From: an uncultured Bacteroidota bacterium | GTDB taxonomy: Bacteria; Bacteroidota; Bacteroidia; Chitinophagales; Saprospiraceae | Assembly: GCA_937876435.1 (NCBI GenBank) | Contig: CALEIL010000345.1 | Location: forward strand, 1 to 5,151 | Direction: 5' to 3' | DNA length: 5,151 nt | In this document: piece after piece, positions 1-5,151 of the stretch | How positions within the stretch are numbered: position 1 is the stretch's first letter | Layout: each line of letters begins with the position of its first letter | Translations under genes and position numbers: made by a program | Notes under the pieces: generated by a model | Database searches by the model: none | What the model was told of the DNA's origin: nothing | Seen by the model: only the letters and a program-made list of their open reading frames with translations

Positions 1-1339
1 CTTCCCGGACATCGATCTGGATCGATTTATCGACTGGTTCGGACAAATCTTTCTTGTAATAATCGTAATAATATCGCCTGAGTTGAAGTATGGCTGTATC
101 GATAGATGCCCGGGTAACGGGTTGGGTAAAGGCCACATCAAACCCCTCTTTTGTCAGATTCATAGAATAAATGTCAAAAGGCGTACTTCCGGTATACCTT
201 ATCCGCTGGATACCATGATCACCGGCCCAACCGTGTTCGGTCTGTCCGACCCACAAACTCCCATCGGGACCAAAAGTCATCCGGTTGTTGCCCATCCTCA
301 ATCCCTGGTGGTCGATAAATGGTACACAGGCGCCCTGGAATTCTCCGTTAACTTCTTCAAGCATGACCCGGACGATCCGATCCCGATTCATCTCCCCGAT
401 GAACATCTGACCGGAGAACGGCCCAAATTTTCCACCGGTGAGATCCCACAGAGGTTCCGATGGGGAATTGGCCATGATGCCCTGTGGAAAAAGCACAGCG
501 GCGACCGTCCTCATTTCGTTCAACGCCTCAATTGGCTCGTCAAAGGGATTTCGCTGCGGCCAGTTCTCCTCCCACACCAGACTCGCCGGGTGACCGTAGA
601 AATGATCCTTGCGTATGTGGTACAATGCGCTCGTAGATACCCAGTCACCCTGGTTGTCGGCCACGAATAGATTCCCATCCGCATCAAATCCCAGTCCGTT
701 GGGGGACCGGAGACCCGATGCATAGGGAATGAGTTCCCCCTGCGGGGTAAATTGCATCATCCAGCCCCGGTATGGAACCACCGAATACATCTGCTTGCGG
801 CCATCGCCATCACGCCCCAAAAGGTTGACTTCGCCGCGCACAACATCCTTGATGCCCCCTCCCGAAGAAGCGGTGTTGAGCGCGAAATAAAGATTGCCTT
901 GGGCGTCTTCTACGGGTCCGTAATTAAATTCGTGGTAGTTCCCCGATATGCCAAAATCGTCGGTCACCGTTTCGTACAAGTCCGCCTGACCATCCCCATC
1001 GGTGTCCTTCAATCTGGTGAGTTCGGGTTGTTGCATGACAATAACTTCATTATCGCTTACGACATGCAGTCCGAGCGGATCGTGTAAACCATACGCAAAC
1101 AACGACCACTCGCCGGAATCCGGATCATATGTCATTACTTCACCGCGATGAAAACATACCATAAGCTTGCCATTGGGCAAAAATTTCATGCCCCCCACCT
1201 CGGCGGTCAGCCCATCGGGCATGGGAATGTCTTCGACCACGTACGCTTGATCCCCGGTGAATTCTGCTGGCCCATCTTCTCCACATCCAGCCAGTATCCA
1301 CACTAGAATCAATCCAGCTATGTATGTATATTTTTTCAT
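1..1339 (-). CDS. PQQ-dependent sugar dehydrogenase-like beta-propeller lipoprotein, partial (C-terminus beyond left edge)
   Basis: Translating the minus strand from the ATG at 1339-1337 gives 446 open codons down to base 2 with no stop, so the gene continues past the left edge. Residues 1-19 form a lipoprotein signal: MKK, a hydrophobic core, then the lipobox LAGC with Cys19, followed by acidic GED. The rest looks like a glucose/sorbosone dehydrogenase-type propeller: an EF-hand-like DTDGDGQAD at 112-120, SPNGLGFDADGNLFVADNQGDW at 212-233, GGKFGPFSGQMFIGE at 302-316, and FGPDGSLWVGQTEHGW at 356-371. From about residue 395 a beta-rich segment (GFDVAFTQPV) begins. This pattern matches, from memory, large envelope proteins of Bacteroidota and Planctomycetota/Verrucomicrobiota, some of which carry a cytochrome c domain further on; no CxxCH is seen here. 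The start overlaps the upstream stop as ATGA and lacks a Shine-Dalgarno, suggesting coupled translation. Substrate and true cofactor are unknown; the family call is fairly secure, the enzymatic role is inferred. Confidence 0.85.
   Translation of the reverse strand, partial: MKKYTYIAGLILVWILAGCGEDGPAEFTGDQAYVVEDIPMPDGLTAEVGGMKFLPNGKLMVCFHRGEVMTYDPDSGEWSLFAYGLHDPLGLHVVSDNEVIVMQQPELTRLKDTDGDGQADLYETVTDDFGISGNYHEFNYGPVEDAQGNLYFALNTASSGGGIKDVVRGEVNLLGRDGDGRKQMYSVVPYRGWMMQFTPQGELIPYASGLRSPNGLGFDADGNLFVADNQGDWVSTSALYHIRKDHFYGHPASLVWEENWPQRNPFDEPIEALNEMRTVAAVLFPQGIMANSPSEPLWDLTGGKFGPFSGQMFIGEMNRDRIVRVMLEEVNGEFQGACVPFIDHQGLRMGNNRMTFGPDGSLWVGQTEHGWAGDHGIQRIRYTGSTPFDIYSMNLTKEGFDVAFTQPVTRASIDTAILQLRRYYYDYYKKDLSEPVDKSIQIDVRE
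1336..1339 (-). promoter_or_regulatory. ATGA stop/start overlap (translational coupling site)
   Basis: The four bases read ATGA on the minus strand. TGA ends the cupredoxin gene and ATG begins the propeller lipoprotein. No Shine-Dalgarno-like sequence is seen in the roughly 20 bases upstream, so re-initiation by the terminating ribosome is the likely way the lipoprotein is translated, giving linked expression of the two proteins. Confidence 0.75.
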
Positions 1340-2430
1340 TTGATTTGACGAATTGGTAGTTTAATAGAAAACGCTCGTGCCTGCTCCGGGGTCAATTTTA
1401 GGTATCCGTTCGCTATCTCGCCCTGATCGCAGGTCACATAATTTTTTACCGGCAACCAAATCACGTCAGGAGATTGAAGAACGCGAAAATTCCGAATCAA
1501 AAATTCACCATCTTCGGAAACCTGAAAATCTTCAAACACCTCGGTTCCGTCCACTCGATAATGAAACTCGGGATTCCGGTTTTTGAGTTGGTAACCCAAA
1601 AACTCGATCTCAGTCGGGGTATTATTTTGATCTCCAAATCGCAGTGAACTATCCTCATTTTCGGTATAGAATATGGTTCCCAAAATCCGGGATTCCGTAT
1701 TTCGATGCCCCTTCCAGGCCACCTCGTTGTCGATAAATCCCCCCTGCCAGGCGTACAGCAACCGGCAAGGCCCCGCATCCCAGCAATAGGAAATTTCATC
1801 GGTCAACCGAACAGCGATGGACGCCGGACTGGCATCAGGCATAAAAATTCGATAGTAATAGGGCGGATCCAGGGGGTAAGGGTGCGGTTTGACTAGATGC
1901 TCGTGCCCTTCCATATCAATGTGGGCACCTTTATCGGATCTGCGGTGTTCCGGAACGTATTCATCGGAGGCTATGGGAGGCAATTCCTTCGTTGTCACAT
2001 AAATGGCCCCGTACATGATAAATCCGTGGCCCGGAAACGTACACACAAACGGCAAGACGCTCTCCTCGTCGGGTACAGTAAAAGTCACCGATGCTTCTTC
2101 CCCCGGAGCCAGAACCGGTATTGCCCAAAGAACCTCCGGAATCTCGGGGATAAAATTCATCTCTGGCCCCCGCTCTGCCAACGCCATCCCGGCCTCGACC
2201 ACCTTCATCCGGGAATCGGGCCGGGTGACGACCAGGTTGTGGCTCATATCGTCGCGGTTGGAGAGGGTCAGGGTAACATTGGTACCTGGGCGCACCTGGA
2301 GCCGAACCAAATCGTACTGCATACCCGGGATGGCTTCCAGATGAATCGTGGTATCTGGCTGTGCTGATCCCGTGGAAACCACTGCCATCAGCGCCATGCA
2401 CAAAACCAGGGTTTGGATAAATCTATTCAT
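1336..2430 (-). CDS. Exported blue-copper (cupredoxin/azurin-like) protein with an unassigned C-terminal domain
   Basis: This 364-residue protein starts with a signal peptide (residues 1-23, likely cut after GSA) and has no lipobox, so it is probably periplasmic or secreted. Residues about 26-147 form a cupredoxin domain with all four type-1 copper ligands visible: His64 in MSHNLV, Cys130 in PFVCTFPGH, His135 and Met139. The Cys-x4-His-x3-Met spacing is that of azurin; auracyanin is close. The expected role is single-electron transfer. Residues about 185-364 form a second, beta-rich domain (YYYRIFMPDA at 191-200, ISYCWDAGPCRLLYAWQGGF at 213-232, EFHYRVDG at 288-295) with Cys216, Cys222 and Cys334; I recall similar segments in large propeller/cytochrome proteins but cannot name the domain. 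The start lies 13 bases after the preceding stop, with only a weak GAAAG ribosome site; the stop overlaps the next gene's start. The context suggests it is the redox partner of the downstream dehydrogenase-like lipoprotein, which is inference. Confidence 0.9.
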   Translation of the reverse strand: MNRFIQTLVLCMALMAVVSTGSAQPDTTIHLEAIPGMQYDLVRLQVRPGTNVTLTLSNRDDMSHNLVVTRPDSRMKVVEAGMALAERGPEMNFIPEIPEVLWAIPVLAPGEEASVTFTVPDEESVLPFVCTFPGHGFIMYGAIYVTTKELPPIASDEYVPEHRRSDKGAHIDMEGHEHLVKPHPYPLDPPYYYRIFMPDASPASIAVRLTDEISYCWDAGPCRLLYAWQGGFIDNEVAWKGHRNTESRILGTIFYTENEDSSLRFGDQNNTPTEIEFLGYQLKNRNPEFHYRVDGTEVFEDFQVSEDGEFLIRNFRVLQSPDVIWLPVKNYVTCDQGEIANGYLKLTPEQARAFSIKLPIRQIK

Positions 2431-2443
2431 TTTTACTTTCGAG

Positions 2444-3223
2444 TTATTTCAATTTGAGAAATCGTGCGGCGTTACCGGATCGAAGTTTTTCCCTGGTCGT
2501 CTCCGGATAGTCAAGGTATTCGATCCGCAGTCTTCCCGTCGCGTAATCCAACAACGGGGCATGGCTTCCAAACGCAAATTTGTCCTCCCCAAACAATTCG
2601 AGCAATCCGGACAAATGGTTGGTCGCTCTGCCGGAAGTGTCCATGAGCACCTCGGCATTTTTGATCAGGTGGAGGTCATTTTCGTCGAGCCGGGTGCTGT
2701 TGGCCACGTTCCAGATCAGGTATTGAGAATCGGGAACGCTCCGTATCAAAGGCATTACATCAGCTAACGCCCATTCCCGCTCCACATCCATCCAGAAACG
2801 AGCCCGATGGTCCACCATTCGCAGGGTAAGCGCTACCGGGATGCCGTAATCCCGGGCTGTTTCGACCAATGTGATCAGCGCTTCATGGTCCACGGCATAG
2901 TCGTGGTATTTGGGATAAACGGCGACGCCCTGCATTTCGTATTCTTCCACGCACTGCTTCAGATCGTATTTCCACCCGGCATAAGTGGGATTGATGACAG
3001 CGTACGGAATCAACCTTTGTTTCGACTCCTCTGTTGACCGCCATTGCTGGAACAAATCCCGGTTGGCGGATTGCGTGTTTTTGAAATGGATCCCACTAAG
3101 GCTGCTAACCACGGACAGGTCTACTCCGAAGCGATCCATTCGCTGCAACAGTGACCTACAATCATCATAGATCAGTTTTCGGTAGGGCCAATGCCCGACA
3201 TGATTGTTAATATCAATCCACAT
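2444..3223 (-). CDS. Amidohydrolase-2-type TIM-barrel protein, cytoplasmic, with altered metal motifs
   Basis: This 259-residue protein has no signal peptide, so it is expected in the cytoplasm. The N-terminus IDINNHVGHWPYRKL (3-17) sits where amidohydrolase-2 proteins carry IDxHxH, but the first His is Asn6 and only His8 remains. Near the C-terminus, FAFGSHAP (217-223) replaces the common FGSDxP, putting His221 where a metal-binding or catalytic Asp usually lies. The tail SGNAARFLKL (249-258) is typical of the fold, and the length is in the normal family range. The ATG is chosen because it follows a near-consensus Shine-Dalgarno and retains the first barrel strand. The gene overlaps the upstream amidohydrolase by 11 bases. 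Family assignment is firm; the reaction is unknown. Lactone hydrolysis, decarboxylation or a metal-independent reaction are possible, since the family includes lactonases such as LigI that do not require metal. Confidence 0.87.
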   Translation of the reverse strand: MWIDINNHVGHWPYRKLIYDDCRSLLQRMDRFGVDLSVVSSLSGIHFKNTQSANRDLFQQWRSTEESKQRLIPYAVINPTYAGWKYDLKQCVEEYEMQGVAVYPKYHDYAVDHEALITLVETARDYGIPVALTLRMVDHRARFWMDVEREWALADVMPLIRSVPDSQYLIWNVANSTRLDENDLHLIKNAEVLMDTSGRATNHLSGLLELFGEDKFAFGSHAPLLDYATGRLRIEYLDYPETTREKLRSGNAARFLKLK

Positions 3224-4142
3224 GGTAACCTCCTTTTTTGAGTATCGCGTTGTAATTGTCGAAAAAGATCTTTTGCTTTTGTCGGTCGGTCAGGTTAGCC
3301 GAAATTATTTTTCCCACTCCCTGGTAATAACTATTGTCCGTGCCAAAGAGTACCCGGTCTTCGCCCAGGCATTCTACCGCAAAATCCACCATACCTTCTT
3401 CATTGTTGCTCCCTCCCACGTCGACGTATATATTGGGGAACTCCCGAAACGCTTTGCACATATACTCCCAGTCCCCTCCCCCGCCGATGTGGGCGAACTG
3501 AAAAATGGCTTCGGGAAATCGTTCCGCTGCTTCTGCAAAATCTTCCGGAACGGATATGGTCGGTGGTCTTCCGACGTCGTATTTCATACGGTACCCCCCT
3601 ACACCGATTTCAGCCTCCCCGTGGATAAAGATAATCATCTGAAGCTCAGCGAATTTTTCGATAATGGGGTAGTACACCGGATCGTTGATTTTGGCCTGAT
3701 AGTACAATCGGCTGCCCACCATTCCCCGATCTACGCACCGATCGATTTCTTCGAGGGACTCCTTTCGAAAAAGAGGGTTCACTGAAATCTGACCGATCAA
3801 GCGACCCGGATATTTTTGCATCAGAGCGATCATTTCATCGTTGGCCGCCCTGAACTCTTCCGGCGTCCAATCCAACCATCGCATGGGTTTACCTACGAAC
3901 ATCCGATCGATGCCCAGCTTATCCGCGATTTCCATATTGGGCTCTGCGGTACAATACGCATCGATTTTACGGAATTTGCGGACTTCATCAGTGATGTCAT
4001 AGGAGTAATTTCCGGGTGTCGGGTTTTCCCCGACCACCGAGGCAGTTTTTGATAAAAGACCCGTAAAGGCTATCGTACCAGCGGTAGTGGTCAATGTCTT
4101 TTTAACAAATTTTCGTCTGGATGGATTGGATGATTCTGGCAT
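3213..4142 (-). CDS. Tat-exported amidohydrolase-2-type protein lacking the HxH motif
   Basis: This 309-residue protein opens with a twin-arginine signal: SRRKFVK at residues 8-14 fits the S-R-R-x-F-L-K consensus, followed by a weakly hydrophobic stretch to about residue 37. It should therefore be exported folded. The mature part resembles amidohydrolase-2 TIM barrels: IDAYCT (60-65) stands at the usual IDxHxH position but both histidines are replaced (Tyr63, Thr65); later sites are kept, with His174 in FIHGEAE, His218 in FAHIGGGG, YVDVGGS (239-245) and Asp269 in LFGTDNS. The closing FDNYNAILK is typical of the family. The start has an AAGGG ribosome site five bases upstream (4148-4152). It appears to be the first gene of the operon; its 3' end carries the ribosome site and the start of the next gene. 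Function is unknown: it may be a hydrolase, lactonase or decarboxylase with an altered or absent metal centre. Confidence 0.88.
   Translation of the reverse strand: MPESSNPSRRKFVKKTLTTTAGTIAFTGLLSKTASVVGENPTPGNYSYDITDEVRKFRKIDAYCTAEPNMEIADKLGIDRMFVGKPMRWLDWTPEEFRAANDEMIALMQKYPGRLIGQISVNPLFRKESLEEIDRCVDRGMVGSRLYYQAKINDPVYYPIIEKFAELQMIIFIHGEAEIGVGGYRMKYDVGRPPTISVPEDFAEAAERFPEAIFQFAHIGGGGDWEYMCKAFREFPNIYVDVGGSNNEEGMVDFAVECLGEDRVLFGTDNSYYQGVGKIISANLTDRQKQKIFFDNYNAILKKGGYHVD
3227..3235 (-). promoter_or_regulatory. Strong ribosome binding site for the second amidohydrolase, inside the upstream gene
   Basis: On the minus strand this reads AAGGAGGTT, with the core AAGGAGG ending five bases before the ATG at 3223-3221. 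It lies in the last codons of the upstream reading frame (Lys-Gly-Gly-Tyr), so the two genes share sequence. It fixes the start of the downstream gene and is much stronger than the ribosome sites of the other genes in the window. Confidence 0.85.
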
Positions 4143-4461
4143 TATTACCCTTGATTTTGTGTGAGTAATCCGGACGCTAGCGATGGGGTGTGTTCAGCGA
4201 TATCCAGCGTGGTGCATAACTGATCATATACCATGGAAATCCACATTTTTTTATTTTGACATTCGAGATTATGTGTACGTTAACGGAATAGGTATAAAGG
4301 TATAACGAAAAAACGACTTTTTTGAATTCCGGTTCCTGGAAGGCACATCTTTTCCTGAAAATATCCCGTATTCCCATTCAATTATCCCCTATGTAACCAA
4401 TGTTACGGACTACGGGAAAACCCTGGCTTACCTTTGTGCTGATCATTAATATATCTAGAAT
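4143..4461. promoter_or_regulatory. Divergent intergenic region, likely holding promoters of both units
   Basis: This is the only gene-free stretch above 300 bases. It is more AT-rich than the genes and lies between two outward-facing starts, so both promoters must lie here unless the operon begins elsewhere. I see no convincing sigma70 pair or Bacteroidota-type TTTG/TAnnTTTG promoter on either strand. A TTGACA at 4256-4261 has no -10 box at suitable distance, and a TTTG at 4433-4436 lacks a matching downstream element. Other visible structure is a short inverted repeat at 4393-4406 and a tandem GGTATAA pair at 4291-4305. A 66-codon minus-strand reading frame at 4377-4177 is judged non-coding. 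No transfer RNA or riboswitch is recognised. Confidence 0.5.
4393..4406. repeat. Short inverted repeat GTAAC-CAAT-GTTAC, possible operator
   Basis: Two perfect 5-base arms are separated by four bases, ending 55 bases before the start of the TauE/SafE gene. The size and position would suit a regulator binding site near that gene's promoter, but a 5-base arm in an AT-rich region can easily arise by chance. Confidence 0.3.
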
Positions 4462-5151
4462 ATGGGCATTGAAATCATCGGATATTTGCTGGCAGTCGTA
4501 GTCGGAATTTCACTGGGATTGGTAGGAAGTGGCGGGTCGATATTGACGGTTCCCATTCTCGTCTACATCGATCCGGTTCTGGCCACTGCGTATTCCTTGT
4601 TTGTAGTGGGGGTGACCTCTTTGGTGGGGGCCGTACAAAATGCTTTCCACAAAAGGGTGGATTTCAAAACGGTGGTAATCTTTGGTATACCCTCGATCCT
4701 GGCGGTATACGTGACGAGGGCTTTTATCATCCCCGTCATACCCGATGTATTATTTAATGTCGGAGATTTCACCTTTACCCGTTCGATCGGACTGATGGTC
4801 CTCTTCGCCATCGTAATGATCCTGGCAGCGATCTCCATGATCCGCCCCTGCCCGCATTGTAGTGATTCGGACTCCGTGGAAATCCGGTATAATTACCCCT
4901 TGATCCTCGTGGAAGGAATCCTGGTGGGCACCTTGACGGGTCTGGTCGGGGCAGGGGGAGGTTTTCTCATAATACCCGCGCTGGTGTTGATGGCCCGTAT
5001 GCCGATGAAGCTCGCTATAGGAACCTCCCTGCTCATCATCGCCGCGAAGTCCTTGCTGGGATTCGTCGGAGATCTTCAGGCCAATACGGGTATTGACTGG
5101 AGCCTTCTGACCATTTTTACAGGCTTATCTGTGGTGGGTATTTTTGTCGGA
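4462..5151 (+). CDS. TauE/SafE-family membrane permease, partial (C-terminus beyond right edge)
   Basis: The plus-strand frame from the ATG at 4462 stays open for 230 codons to the window end. It is strongly hydrophobic with several transmembrane segments (about residues 5-36, 41-60, 70-92, 108-127, 145-178, 184-203, 213-230). The two glycine-rich repeats diagnostic of TauE/SafE (PF01925) are present: GLVGSGGSILTVPIL at 19-33 and GLVGAGGGFLIIPALV at 160-175, reflecting internal duplication. Family members are inner-membrane exporters linked to sulfite, sulfonates, sulfoacetate or other organic anions; the substrate here cannot be read from sequence. The loop between the halves contains Cys130-Pro-His-Cys133 followed by acidic residues, which is unusual. 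Family length is commonly about 250-280 residues, so perhaps 30-50 residues are missing. The upstream ribosome site is weak (TAGAAT). The gene is divergent from the amidohydrolase operon, so a functional link is only suggested by proximity. Confidence 0.9.
   Translation, partial: MGIEIIGYLLAVVVGISLGLVGSGGSILTVPILVYIDPVLATAYSLFVVGVTSLVGAVQNAFHKRVDFKTVVIFGIPSILAVYVTRAFIIPVIPDVLFNVGDFTFTRSIGLMVLFAIVMILAAISMIRPCPHCSDSDSVEIRYNYPLILVEGILVGTLTGLVGAGGGFLIIPALVLMARMPMKLAIGTSLLIIAAKSLLGFVGDLQANTGIDWSLLTIFTGLSVVGIFVG

Noticed and set aside
11..33. Clustered ATCGAT-like repeats near the left edge.
   Set aside because: They lie within the open frame of the lipoprotein gene and reflect repeated Asp/Ile codons; there is no sign of a separate element.
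83..670. Plus-strand open frame of 195 codons.
   Set aside because: It lies opposite the propeller lipoprotein gene, whose minus-strand frame shows recognisable family motifs throughout this stretch; the plus-strand protein has no recognisable features.
1961..2401. Minus-strand frame of 146 codons, glycine- and arginine-rich.
   Set aside because: It is an out-of-frame reading of the cupredoxin region, where the true frame contains a signal peptide and all four copper ligands.
3204..3785. Plus-strand open frame of 193 codons.
   Set aside because: It is antisense to the Tat amidohydrolase gene, which has strong family motifs and a ribosome site; the antisense product looks like no protein I know.
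4174..4209. CGCTAGCG palindrome and two CAGCG copies near the operon start.
   Set aside because: Too short to distinguish from chance and not arranged as a hairpin or operator pair.
4177..4377. Minus-strand frame of 66 codons with an AGGGGAT-like ribosome site upstream, just ahead of the operon.
   Set aside because: The composition follows the AT-rich gap, the protein has no recognisable motif or membrane/signal structure, and the region is needed for promoters. It is kept only as a weak possibility.
4219..4451. CTGATCAT occurring at both ends of the intergenic region.
   Set aside because: An 8-base match built on a common palindrome (TGATCA) is expected by chance at this scale.
4563..4838. 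Minus-strand frame of 91 codons.
   Set aside because: It is antisense to the TauE/SafE permease, whose plus-strand frame has the diagnostic glycine-rich repeats.

Overview
The window holds a tightly packed four-gene operon on the minus strand (genes transcribed from about 4142 down to 1, the last one running off the left edge) and the start of a divergent gene on the plus strand (4462 to the right edge). A 319-base gap at 4143-4461 separates the two units. Base composition looks moderate in the genes and more AT-rich in the gap.

Reading the operon in transcription order: (A) 4142-3213, a Tat-exported amidohydrolase-2-type TIM-barrel protein; (B) 3223-2444, a second amidohydrolase-2-type protein with no signal peptide, overlapping A by 11 bases and preceded by a near-consensus Shine-Dalgarno; (C) 2430-1336, an exported protein with an N-terminal type-1 (blue) copper domain and a less familiar C-terminal domain; (D) 1339-1 (partial), a lipoprotein of the PQQ-dependent sugar dehydrogenase-like beta-propeller superfamily, overlapping C through ATGA. 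The overlaps and short gaps argue for co-transcription and partly coupled translation. The divergent gene (E) encodes a TauE/SafE-family membrane permease, cut by the right edge.

The organism cannot be fixed from the sequence. The large propeller lipoprotein, the associated cupredoxin and the signal-less/Tat amidohydrolase pair are types I associate with Bacteroidota/Rhodothermota, Planctomycetota, Verrucomicrobiota and similar Gram-negative heterotrophs. The acidic residues just after the lipobox cysteine in D and the weak ribosome sites of C, D and E would suit a Bacteroidota-like host, but this is inference.

A working model for the cassette: D oxidises a sugar, alcohol or similar substrate outside the cytoplasmic membrane and passes electrons to the blue copper site of C; A (exported) and B (probably cytoplasmic) hydrolyse the product, perhaps as lactonases, since both lack the usual HxH metal motif of the amidohydrolase superfamily and some superfamily lactonases work without metal. 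Whether E, a possible sulfite/sulfonate or organic anion exporter, belongs to the same pathway is open. I found no RNA genes, CRISPR arrays, mobile elements or clear terminators.
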